From contig JACRBH010000150.1 in assembly GCA_016234535.1 (NCBI GenBank), forward strand, positions 1 through 64,000: a stretch of DNA of 64,000 nt, written 5' to 3'. The notes beneath the pieces were generated by a model. It was not told where the DNA came from and searched no databases. It saw only the letters and a program-made list of their open reading frames with translations. The DNA comes from Chloroflexota bacterium. Lineage in GTDB: Bacteria; Chloroflexota; Anaerolineae; Anaerolineales; Villigracilaceae. Of this stretch, positions 51,910 to 60,033 are shown piece after piece. Numbering within the stretch: the stretch's first letter is position 1; the number at the start of each line of letters is the position of its first letter. The translations under genes were made by a program, and so were the position numbers.

Positions 51910-52804
51910 TCTATTTCTCGCCCTGCTCAATAAAAACAATGCGCGCGGACATCCGATCCTATCGGCCATGTTGTATGTATTCTGTCCCGCTGCCACCCGC
52001 TGGTGGCAGGCAGGGGCGGATCCTGTATTGCCATTTGATCCGGTCTGGCAATCGCTGCAAGACCTATCTTCCGGCGGGACGCTTCGGGATCACCTTACCC
52101 ACTATGGCTTTGATGGAGTAATGGAGGAGGTCAAAGAATACATCGAGAGAGTCCGTACCTATCGTTCCCAGCATCCTTTGATCCAGGCCTCTGAACTAAC
52201 GCCGCAATTCACAAAACCGAAAATTGAACTACCCAACCGTTTTGGTTCACAGAATGCGATCAACAATCTCGGCGGGGATTGGCGCAACCTTTTCATCTAT
52301 GTGCGCGCCTGGGCATACCTTGCACATGATTGGCGGGAGGGATTGAATGTCGACTCGACTTCAGGGTACATCCTAAAAAATGAAAGGGTTTCCCTGATCC
52401 TGCCGTTCACCCGCCTGCCCGTGCAATTCGACACATGGATTTGGAGGCTTCAAATCGGTCATGTCATGGAGACCAAGATTGGGCTGCTTGTGTCAAACAT
52501 GGAACAGGATCAACTGCGATTCTCCCTGCTGGGAAAATGCAGCCCTACCGGTGATCAACCGTGGCCAAACACCCCCGCAATCTTTGCCCTTGATCGGGAA
52601 AGCGGTGAAGCAAAGGTTTTTGATCAAACCCTGCCAGACAGGGAACTCGAACGAGTGGTTGAATCTTTATCCAATCTTGCCAGGAAAGGTCCCCATCACC
52701 CACTGAATGCATTGCGTCAACCTTCGACTTGTAAGAAATGCGGATACCAAAATCAATGTTTCAAAAGAAATATCATCTCACCATTCGCCTTGAAGGATCT
52801 ATGA
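51899..52804 (+). CDS. Hypothetical protein with C-terminal cysteine cluster
   Basis: 301 residues, soluble, with a C-terminal CKKCGYQNQCF motif (about residues 282-292) reminiscent of the Fe-S or zinc cysteine clusters at the end of Cas4/AddB-like nucleases. Only three cysteines are present there and no PD-(D/E)xK signature was recognised. It overlaps both neighbours (11 and 4 bases), so it is made together with the secretion proteins. Function unknown; the resemblance is only suggestive. Confidence 0.5.
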   Translation: MFTDLFLALLNKNNARGHPILSAMLYVFCPAATRWWQAGADPVLPFDPVWQSLQDLSSGGTLRDHLTHYGFDGVMEEVKEYIERVRTYRSQHPLIQASELTPQFTKPKIELPNRFGSQNAINNLGGDWRNLFIYVRAWAYLAHDWREGLNVDSTSGYILKNERVSLILPFTRLPVQFDTWIWRLQIGHVMETKIGLLVSNMEQDQLRFSLLGKCSPTGDQPWPNTPAIFALDRESGEAKVFDQTLPDRELERVVESLSNLARKGPHHPLNALRQPSTCKKCGYQNQCFKRNIISPFALKDL

Positions 52805-54513
52805 AAAAAGCCCGCCCCTTCATCATCCTCATTCTGTTGATCGCCATGCTGTCATTGAGCAGCCTGGCAATGGCCGCTGCACCATCGAAAAATTCCAATT
52901 TGATTGTGATTATTAAAGGTACGCCAACACCCCCTCCGCCTCCCACACCAACTCCCCCAGGCGGCGGTTCCGTCATTAACAGCATTTCACAGATCTTTCA
53001 CCATCTGGTCTTTCCCGCTGAGACGATCTCCAAAGCTTTGACGAAAATCTTCAACAAGGCTGCCGACCGGGAAGTGCGTGCCATGAGTGAAGAAGTGGCG
53101 CGCTGGACACAGGTCATCGGTGAGATCGTGCAAGCGCCCAGTCAGGGTGATTACAGCAAGGTGGCACAATCAAGCCTGCCTGTCGCGGCTGCACTGGCTC
53201 CCGCATTATTTTTATTGCGGCTGGCTTTATATCACTGGGGCAGATTACTGGGCGACGATGACAGCGGGTTGCGTGTGGTGGGCGACTGGGTTACTGCGGG
53301 AGTGCTTGCCGTTGCAAGCGGACCCTTTCTTGATCTGATCGTCCGACTGGGCTGGTGGATGGTGGGGAAAGTGATCGGTGAAGCCGGTGGATTGGCGATG
53401 AGTTTTGTGAAGTCAACCACAGCCACCTCTGTGGTGCTGGGGCTTTCCAATCTGAGTTTCCTAGGCGGTTTGATCTCCGTTGGTCTTGCGATGGGGTCCC
53501 TGCTCGCAATCGGCGGCATGTTGTTCGCATTTGCCTCTGCGAATGCAGTTCTATTCATTCTAGCGATTCTCGCCCCGCCCATTGCAATCGCCAGTGTTCT
53601 TCCACAGGCAACCTGGCTGCGTTCGTTATGGATAAAGGCTGTCATCCTGATCGCATTGCTTCCTATTGTGGCTGGCGGAGTCTTCAAAGCTGGACTCGCG
53701 GCAAGTTATTTATTCGACAAGCATGGATTGTTATCGGCCATTGTCCGCGTGATCTGGTTATGGGGCGCGACAGGATTATTACTTTCACTGGCTGGCATTC
53801 TCGGCAGGATGACAATCTCCACCACTGCGGATGCCTTCGGGCAGATGATGAAGGCGGCCCAGCAAATCATCTCGATCGGAGCATTGGCCGCCAGCGGTGT
53901 TGGAGCCGCAGGGGCGGGAGCACTAGGAGCAGCGGGATCGGGCGCGAGCGGAGCAAGTATGGCAGGAGTTGGAGCCGCTGGAGCAGCGAATGGACTCGGT
54001 GGCGGGCAAGCTGTCATGAGTCATTTGAATGCGGCGGGACAATTCACTCAGCGCGCAGGAACTCTCGATGCAATGGGACTCCATGCCCCTGCGGCATATA
54101 ACCGTTCCCTGGCACATGAACATGAACTGTCGGCAAGACAGGTTGAATTGGGTGAACGGATGCAGCGTTTTAGCGGGAATCAACCGCAATCCCAATCGCA
54201 GGATTTCGGGTTTTCCTCCTCCGTGAATACCGCCATTCAATCCAACTTCAACGGCTCGCCTGCTGATTTTCAGCGCGGCTTTCAAGCCCTGTCACCCCAT
54301 ATTTCGCAGCACGGTCTTGATGCAAATGTGATGGCCGCTCAATACCCGGCAGACACTGCAAATATGGTGCAGGCATATCTTAATCATTCCGATGAAATAA
54401 GTCAGGCAAGTGATCCCTTATACCGGGCCTCGGAACTTGGAAATGCAAGTCAGGTGCGGAGCATGATCACCTTCATGCCGATCAACAAAAAAGACGAAGA
54501 CAACCAGACATGA
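52801..54513 (+). CDS. TrbL/VirB6-like polytopic membrane protein
   Basis: 570 residues from the ATG at 52801 overlapping the preceding stop. N-terminal signal or anchor helix (FIILILLIAMLSLSSLAMA), Pro-rich linker (TPTPPPPPTPTPPGG), then about five to six membrane helices between residues 130 and 370. An Ala/Gly/Ser-rich stretch (GVGAAGAGALGAAGSGASG) and a Gln-rich hydrophilic tail follow. This is the layout of TrbL/VirB6 channel components of type IV secretion systems. Its place among TadB-like, VirB2-like and VirB3-like genes supports the call. Confidence 0.6.
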   Translation: MKKARPFIILILLIAMLSLSSLAMAAAPSKNSNLIVIIKGTPTPPPPPTPTPPGGGSVINSISQIFHHLVFPAETISKALTKIFNKAADREVRAMSEEVARWTQVIGEIVQAPSQGDYSKVAQSSLPVAAALAPALFLLRLALYHWGRLLGDDDSGLRVVGDWVTAGVLAVASGPFLDLIVRLGWWMVGKVIGEAGGLAMSFVKSTTATSVVLGLSNLSFLGGLISVGLAMGSLLAIGGMLFAFASANAVLFILAILAPPIAIASVLPQATWLRSLWIKAVILIALLPIVAGGVFKAGLAASYLFDKHGLLSAIVRVIWLWGATGLLLSLAGILGRMTISTTADAFGQMMKAAQQIISIGALAASGVGAAGAGALGAAGSGASGASMAGVGAAGAANGLGGGQAVMSHLNAAGQFTQRAGTLDAMGLHAPAAYNRSLAHEHELSARQVELGERMQRFSGNQPQSQSQDFGFSSSVNTAIQSNFNGSPADFQRGFQALSPHISQHGLDANVMAAQYPADTANMVQAYLNHSDEISQASDPLYRASELGNASQVRSMITFMPINKKDEDNQT

Positions 54514-54980
54514 CCCTAATTGAATCTTTCACGCTCGTATCGTTTACGTTGTTCAGTTTCGCTGATTTGCGTTACCGCCTTGTTCCAGGAATCGAGCTGT
54601 TTTTATTTGGAACAATCCTGCTCACGATACCCACGGCTCCCATTCAAACTGGGATCATTTTATTGGCATGTGCCTGGGGTGTGCTTCGAAACATTTCAGG
54701 CTGGTTTGCCTTGCCGCTTTTATTTTTTCCACCAACATGGCCTGTCCTGATCACCAGTTATGGATATCGAAGGGGGCTTATCGGTCGCGCCGATCTGCTT
54801 GCGATCAGCGGCCTTGCCTGTCTTTTCCCACTACCCGCTGTGCTGTTTTCATTGTTTGGCCTGGAAGTCTGGCGCAGGTTGTGGATCCGCAGACAAGCGG
54901 GTTCCATTCCAGCATTGCCAGGCATGTTACTTGGGCTGCTCGCATTTCTTTTATTGCGATTGATATTTCCCAACACTTAG
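54510..54980 (+). CDS. Second prepilin-peptidase-like membrane protein (A24-like)
   Basis: 156 residues, about five membrane helices. Two Asp contexts correspond to the A24 motif positions: SFADLRYRLVPG near residue 20 and GLIGRADLLAISGL near residue 95. The second motif lacks the usual GxGDxK form, so specificity may differ from the protein at 51499 or activity may be reduced. The start overlaps the TrbL-like stop by 4 bases. Confidence 0.6.
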   Translation: MTLIESFTLVSFTLFSFADLRYRLVPGIELFLFGTILLTIPTAPIQTGIILLACAWGVLRNISGWFALPLLFFPPTWPVLITSYGYRRGLIGRADLLAISGLACLFPLPAVLFSLFGLEVWRRLWIRRQAGSIPALPGMLLGLLAFLLLRLIFPNT

Positions 54981-55026
54981 CGACACGACAAGGCATCCCT
55001 CTGCAATCTTTGAATATCATAACGAT

Positions 55027-55836
55027 ATGCCGCGTTCCGGAACTTTGGGTAATCCCCAACCATATACCCCCTTTGGTGAATTCGCTGGTCTGCCCTTCTG
55101 GGGCGGCGGCTTGACACTGCTTGCCGCAGCGCCGGGGATTGGCAAGACTTCCTGGCTGCTGCGCATGTTGTTCGAAGCTGCTGCCAGGCGCTTCCCTTCT
55201 GCCATTGGATGCTATGAACACACCTCCGAAGAACTACGCTATCGCCTTTTTCTTCAAGTGGAAGCCATGACCAGCGGTCCGCATAAAAAGGCACCACAGG
55301 AAAAAGTGGAGACGACCCTTGCACGGGCAAGTGAGGCAGTATTGCTTTCTTTGAATTCGCAGGAAGATACCGTGCGCGCGTTGGAAGATATGCTCATTCA
55401 TGATTATGCCTTTCCTGTGAAAGGTCCGGCGCTGGTCGCGGTGGATTATCTCAATCGCGTGCCGGTCATCGGACTGACAGGCATGATGGGTGAAGAAGGC
55501 CGCAGCGGTGAAGCCGCCGCCGCTTTGCGTGAAATGGCGCGTCATCATGGCTGGGGGGTGATCGCCGCCGCAGCCTTGAAATCAAAAAACTTCAACGATA
55601 GCGATGATCTGTCCGCCCTGCTCGGTGATGAACGCGTCCCATATGAAGCGGATCGTGTGCTGGTTGTTAGACACAAAGGCGATATACAGAAATGTGAATG
55701 CACTCCTTTGGAAGTCATAACCTTGAAGGACCGCACCGGTCCCACACGCCGTTTTCCGATGCAGTTCTGGGGCTCCCGTTTTTATCCCGCCCTTGAATCG
55801 GAATTCCACAGGCACGAACCAATGGTCCTCTCATGA
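55027..55836 (+). CDS. DnaB-like RecA-superfamily ATPase without N-terminal domain
   Basis: 269 residues. Walker A AAPGIGKTS (about residues 34-42) opens a RecA-like core; the Walker B strand is ALVAVDYLNRV, followed by a helix and a strand (WGVIAAAALKSKNF) and a late segment (YEADRVLVVRHKGD), matching the order of motifs in the DnaB C-terminal helicase domain. The N-terminal DnaB primase-interacting domain is absent. Possible roles are a plasmid RepA-like helicase or a motor for DNA transfer. The ATG at 55027 lacks a clear ribosome binding site. It overlaps the next gene by 4 bases. Confidence 0.7.
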   Translation: MPRSGTLGNPQPYTPFGEFAGLPFWGGGLTLLAAAPGIGKTSWLLRMLFEAAARRFPSAIGCYEHTSEELRYRLFLQVEAMTSGPHKKAPQEKVETTLARASEAVLLSLNSQEDTVRALEDMLIHDYAFPVKGPALVAVDYLNRVPVIGLTGMMGEEGRSGEAAAALREMARHHGWGVIAAAALKSKNFNDSDDLSALLGDERVPYEADRVLVVRHKGDIQKCECTPLEVITLKDRTGPTRRFPMQFWGSRFYPALESEFHRHEPMVLS

Positions 55837-56315
55837 ACGAAGCAGCATCATTAGTGTTGGCTTTTTTGCGTGAAGCCTGGCTGGCTCTGGCAGGCGCATT
55901 TCTGGCATTTGTGTTATTGGCAGGTATTGCCCAAGTTTTACGTGTGAGTTCAGCCAGTATGTTGGGCGCGAACCTGTGGGTCTGGGAATCTGTATCGGCC
56001 TTGCTGTCCATCGTAATGATCGGGTTGTTTGCCTTTCTTGGAATTCCACAGATCGTGAGCGCTTTGCAATCTTCCCTTCCAGGCGCAGGCGGCTGTGGAC
56101 CGATCAGCGAGCTGGGAACCTTTGCCTCCGCTTTGATCGGCGGCCTGGCAGCACTACGGATGCTCAAAGCTACATTCATTTCCGTGCTATCCGCTTCGAT
56201 CGGCGGAGCCTCCTCTTTTTCTCACGCACTGATCGAATGCGCCGAAGCGATCTTCGGCATGATCCTGGCCAGCGCGGCCATTCCACTCGCCGCATGGTTC
56301 CTCGGAACCTGTTGA
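55833..56315 (+). CDS. Small polytopic membrane protein of the secretion block
   Basis: 160 residues with four hydrophobic helices (LALAGAFLAFVLLAGIAQVL, LLSIVMIGLFAFLGI, ALIGGLAALRML, IFGMILASAAIPLAAWFLG). No family recognised. It overlaps the ATPase gene by 4 bases and lies 22 bases before a VirB2-like gene, so it is probably part of the same envelope channel. Confidence 0.55.
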   Translation: MNEAASLVLAFLREAWLALAGAFLAFVLLAGIAQVLRVSSASMLGANLWVWESVSALLSIVMIGLFAFLGIPQIVSALQSSLPGAGGCGPISELGTFASALIGGLAALRMLKATFISVLSASIGGASSFSHALIECAEAIFGMILASAAIPLAAWFLGTC

Positions 56316-56337
56316 AACCATCAAGGAGAAATATTTT

Positions 56338-56604
56338 ATGTTCGATCCCATCCTGCAACAAATTCTTGCTATCGCCCGCGATGCCTGGGCCTTCATGGCC
56401 GGTCTGTTGATCGTCGTCGCCCTGCTTGGCGGTTTGTATTTTGTTCTACAAGGCACGGCAGGTATGGCCTTTGGCGGAAGTCGCATGACTTCGATGGCCA
56501 TCATCGGCGTGGTCGGGCTGGTGATCATTGTTTTGTTCGCCTTCCTTTTCCTGCCGCAGGTCGGTGAGATGCTCAAGAATTTTCAACCGGCTGCGCCTTT
56601 TTAG
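56338..56604 (+). CDS. VirB2/TrbC-like small membrane protein
   Basis: 88 residues with two membrane helices (WAFMAGLLIVVALLGGLYFVL and MAIIGVVGLVIIVLFAFLFL) separated by a short Gly-rich loop, the topology of VirB2/TrbC-type T4SS pilin subunits. There is no long cleavable leader. AAGGAG precedes the ATG. Confidence 0.5.
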   Translation: MFDPILQQILAIARDAWAFMAGLLIVVALLGGLYFVLQGTAGMAFGGSRMTSMAIIGVVGLVIIVLFAFLFLPQVGEMLKNFQPAAPF

Positions 56605-56610
56605 GACACC

Positions 56611-57051
56611 ATGTTCAACGACCGTGACCTCGGTATCCTCGGCGCTGGCGCATTGCTAGCCGTGCTGTGTTTGTTCCTGCCAGTATCTTTTGTCGGCAAG
56701 GTGGTGGTTGGTTTTCTGGTGCTGGTTGGATTCATGGCACTGGCCTTGCTGCGTCTCGGTCCCGACCGCGTCCCACCCGAAGTTTGGCTGACTCGCCGCT
56801 TTCGCTATTCGAGGCAGAGCCGCAAGTATGTCAATCAGCAAAATGCAACACGACCCTTGCACAGCACACAAAACCCTGACCGTAATGCGTCATCATTCAC
56901 TGCACAGACTGTTATCCATCCCATTGAGTTTGCGTGGGACGAGATCGGAGTCTATCCGCTGGTGACGGCTCTGCTGGGAGTCGTGGGCGTGTACTTTGCA
57001 GTCTGGCTTGCGAATGGTGGAGCTGAGGAACTTTCGATATGGTTCAAATAG
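56611..57051 (+). CDS. VirB3/PrgI-like membrane protein
   Basis: 146 residues. Two N-terminal helices (LGILGAGALLAVLCLFLPV, VVVGFLVLVGFMALALLRLG) are followed directly by a basic stretch with VPPEVWLTRRFRYSR, as in VirB3/PrgI family proteins. A hydrophilic linker leads to a third helix near the C-terminus. It sits immediately after the VirB2-like gene, the usual VirB2-VirB3 order. Confidence 0.55.
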   Translation: MFNDRDLGILGAGALLAVLCLFLPVSFVGKVVVGFLVLVGFMALALLRLGPDRVPPEVWLTRRFRYSRQSRKYVNQQNATRPLHSTQNPDRNASSFTAQTVIHPIEFAWDEIGVYPLVTALLGVVGVYFAVWLANGGAEELSIWFK

Positions 57052-57061
57052 GAGAATATAA

Positions 57062-57994
57062 ATGGAAACTTTAATTTCACTGGTCGCTGCGCTGGCACTG
57101 GCTGCAATCCCAATCGCATTCGGCTGGCGACGCACTGTCGATGAAGCAGGCATGGCGCGCGCAATGGGCATTGCGCAGCCGAAGAAAAGATTCGAGCCTG
57201 AGAAATTCGCGCAACAAACTGGAACAGGGCTGACCTTCAATCAGATCGCGTATGGATTTCTGGCCTGGGTCGGGGGAGGATTGGTTGGCGGAATATTTCT
57301 GGGAGTCTTTCCCGCGATCCTGTTTGCGATTGCGGGCGGGTTGTTGTATGCGGGCACGTTATCTGATAAGCGTCAGGAGTTTCGCTTGAAGCAAGCCAAG
57401 GATATTTTGCGTGGGCTGAGTGTGGTCGAGACTCTGTTGTCGCAGGGCAAACCTTTGGGTGATGCGCTCAATGATGCGGCGCAGGCTGTGGGACCTGATG
57501 GGAGAATGGTTTTGAACGATTTGGTAGTCCGACTACGTACCGCCCCAGCCGATGAAGCTGCGCTGGCCGTGCGTGAATGGACAACTGCCTGGGACAATCC
57601 TGCGGTGGATATTGTTGCCACTTCACTACTCGCTTCCATCGAAGGCCGCATCGAGATCGGTCCGCTGGTTGCATCCCTGCGAAAAACATTGGGCACAGTG
57701 GTGGAAGTATTATCCCGCGCCCGCGCCGCCGCCAAAGGTGTGGAATGGCAGGCCAGATTTTTAGCGCTCTTTCCACCTTCTGTGCTGGTGGTGATTGCCA
57801 TTACAACTCCCGAGACAGGCAGGTTATATTCCGCCAATCCATTCTTGTTATCGCCTGTGATCATCGGCTCAGGCGTTTCATATTGGCTCTCGATGCGCAT
57901 GATCCGCAACGGCTTGTCCATTGAAGCCTCAATGGGGCTGCAAGCTGGACAGCAGGGCGAGATTCGCCTAGATCGTCTGGGTCGCGTATTGTAG
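57062..57994 (+). CDS. TadB-like type II secretion F-domain protein
   Basis: 310 residues. An N-terminal helix, a paired hydrophobic region (about 60-105), a cytoplasmic GspF-type helical domain (LKQAKDILRGLSVVETLLSQGKPLGDALNDAA and following) and two C-terminal helices give the TadB/TadC architecture. It probably partners the TadC-like protein at 2207. The next gene starts on the last base of its stop codon. Confidence 0.7.
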   Translation: METLISLVAALALAAIPIAFGWRRTVDEAGMARAMGIAQPKKRFEPEKFAQQTGTGLTFNQIAYGFLAWVGGGLVGGIFLGVFPAILFAIAGGLLYAGTLSDKRQEFRLKQAKDILRGLSVVETLLSQGKPLGDALNDAAQAVGPDGRMVLNDLVVRLRTAPADEAALAVREWTTAWDNPAVDIVATSLLASIEGRIEIGPLVASLRKTLGTVVEVLSRARAAAKGVEWQARFLALFPPSVLVVIAITTPETGRLYSANPFLLSPVIIGSGVSYWLSMRMIRNGLSIEASMGLQAGQQGEIRLDRLGRVL

Positions 57995-58704
57995 TGAAAG
58001 GCATCTTTCGTTTTTCGCTTGTTCTGATGGTCGCTCCGTTATTTTGTGGAACGGCCTTTGTCATTGGATATGTAATCCTGGTCGCGCTGACCATTCCACA
58101 ACTACCCGCCTGGGCGCAGCCCGCCGTAACACAATGGCTTTTGGATATTCCTCAACATGCCGAGAGCAGTGACAATGGGGCATATGGTTTGAATGGCAGT
58201 TCGTCCCCGGCCGGGCTGAGCGCAGTTCAATGGGACGGATATATCGGAACAGAGACCATGATTCATGGCCTGCCCATAATTGACCGTGTTCAACTGTGGA
58301 GTGTTTGGTATGACAAGCCATTACTGGGCTGTCTCTTTCACGATCCGAGATATGAGTCTCACACGGGCAGCGACTTTCCCATGAATGAGGGGACTCCGAT
58401 CCACACCACCATCAGCGGCAAGGTGGTGTGGGCTGCAGAGAATGGGCCGTGGGGAAACCTGGTGGTGGTGGAGAACGATGGCTATCAAATCTGGCTGGCA
58501 CATCTAAGCAGCATTGAAGTATCCGAGGGCGATATTTTGGAATATGGGGATGAGATCGGGCTGAGCGGTAACACAGGCAACAGCACAGGCGGGCATTTGC
58601 ACTATGGCATCAAGCACAAGACAGAGGCAGGCAGCTATGTCTGGCTTGACCCACAATTATTTTTCAACGAAGATGAATACATTTATATCGGCTGCTCGGA
58701 CTAA
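57994..58704 (+). CDS. Membrane-anchored M23-family peptidase
   Basis: 236 residues from a GTG at 57994. An N-terminal membrane helix (LVLMVAPLFCGTAFVIGYVILVAL) is followed by a LytM/M23 domain with the metal motifs HTGSDFP (HxxxD, about residue 123) and HLHYGI (HxH, about 206), plus GDEIGLSGNTGNSTGGHLH. M23 enzymes cut peptide cross-links in peptidoglycan. In a secretion block this suggests local wall opening for channel assembly. Confidence 0.85.
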   Translation: MKGIFRFSLVLMVAPLFCGTAFVIGYVILVALTIPQLPAWAQPAVTQWLLDIPQHAESSDNGAYGLNGSSSPAGLSAVQWDGYIGTETMIHGLPIIDRVQLWSVWYDKPLLGCLFHDPRYESHTGSDFPMNEGTPIHTTISGKVVWAAENGPWGNLVVVENDGYQIWLAHLSSIEVSEGDILEYGDEIGLSGNTGNSTGGHLHYGIKHKTEAGSYVWLDPQLFFNEDEYIYIGCSD

Positions 58705-58707
58705 CAT

Positions 58708-59814
58708 ATGACTGTACGAATTGGTAACGTAACCTTCCCAGATTGGGTCAGCTTGCCTTTTGAAGACGGCTGGTCAGACACCTTTATCTTTCGCATCTCC
58801 TCCCTGGCCTGCGTCCCGCCCTTCTATTATGAAGAACCATTACACCGCATGGCGTCCCATGCGCGGAGTAAAAGATCCAGCGCGTCGATCTGGGTCCAAG
58901 TTGATGGGCCTGGTGAGTGGTTTGCAGCTGAGGTTCGCAAATCATTGGTGGGTCTTGCCCTGCCCTTTGCTGTAACACGCGGGGACGCAGAATTGAACTA
59001 CCTGCAATTTTCACGCCCCCCGACCTTGCTATATTCACGCTCACAGCCTACACCTTCTGTGGAGGATAGACCACAAACTGTTTCACCCGAAGAACTTCGA
59101 TGCCTTCAAGCATTGGGCAGGATGGATAAAGGAAATGTTGATGAGATCGCATCTCTTATAGGTTTATCCATCGACGGCACAAAATATCTTCTTGCCAGTC
59201 TTGAGGAAAAAAAACTGGTGGTGTACAAGATCGGCGTAAGATTTAATTCAAACAAAACAATGCCGCCTGAAATGGATCCCTGCCCTCTCTGGCATTTAAA
59301 ACCAAAAGGGCTTTCGATTGCATTGCGAAGTTGGAACATACCTAAAAAAGTGGATTTTTCATCCCGACTGGAGGAAAATCGACGGCAGATCGGATTTGAA
59401 CACCGCCGCATCTCGCGTCGGTGGCCGGCATGGCTGCAGACCGCCTGGCCGCATGCAGAGATTTGGACCGGCTGGAGTGAGGTTCGTATTCCTGAAACAT
59501 CTGTGATCCCCGATGGCCTGGCCTGGGGGAGAATTCATGGATATGAAACTTTATTCTGGCTGGAGGTTGGGGACGGGCATAAAAGCAAAGATACGATTTC
59601 GGATATTACAACCAAGCGATTGAACCAGGCTCGGAAACTATGTGAACGCACTGGGGCGCGGTTGGTGTATGCACAGCTAAGCACCAATTGGGTTCACGAA
59701 GCCGCGGGGTGTACCTGTGCAGGATTACCGAATGATGTGGCTGTCATATTGGGAAATTGGAAGAAGTTTGGGAAGTCGCCCATAGTAGAATGGGGAAAGG
59801 TAACCACCATGTAA
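58708..59814 (+). CDS. Replication-relaxation-like winged-helix protein
   Basis: 368 residues. A helix-turn-helix region near residue 130-175 (LQALGRMDKGNVDEIASLIGLS, LLASLEEKKLVVYKIG) precedes a domain with IPDGLAW, FWLEVGDGHKSKDTI and RLVYAQLS. This order resembles the replication-relaxation family found on plasmids and conjugative elements of Gram-positive bacteria. It lies 3 bases after the M23 gene. Probably a DNA-binding protein with a nuclease-like fold; activity unknown. Confidence 0.6.
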   Translation: MTVRIGNVTFPDWVSLPFEDGWSDTFIFRISSLACVPPFYYEEPLHRMASHARSKRSSASIWVQVDGPGEWFAAEVRKSLVGLALPFAVTRGDAELNYLQFSRPPTLLYSRSQPTPSVEDRPQTVSPEELRCLQALGRMDKGNVDEIASLIGLSIDGTKYLLASLEEKKLVVYKIGVRFNSNKTMPPEMDPCPLWHLKPKGLSIALRSWNIPKKVDFSSRLEENRRQIGFEHRRISRRWPAWLQTAWPHAEIWTGWSEVRIPETSVIPDGLAWGRIHGYETLFWLEVGDGHKSKDTISDITTKRLNQARKLCERTGARLVYAQLSTNWVHEAAGCTCAGLPNDVAVILGNWKKFGKSPIVEWGKVTTM

Positions 59815-60033
59815 TCCGGCAGAGTACGAGATGATATTGCAAATAACAGAACATTATTTCCAGTTATTACTTTAATGGACTTAAAACTCAATCAACAATA
59901 ATTAATCGTTTCTCCCGAAGACCTCTGAGATAATTAACCATGTGAGTAAGAGTTGAAGATGTGCGTCAAATATTGAATGGATGCATGGATCAACCAAGAT
60001 CAGTAGACCATAGCCACATACCCTTCCTGGGAA

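Noticed and set aside
53232-54285. Minus-strand ORFs opposite the TrbL/VirB6-like gene
   Set aside because: Complement of Ala/Gly-rich coding sequence; no recognisable protein features.
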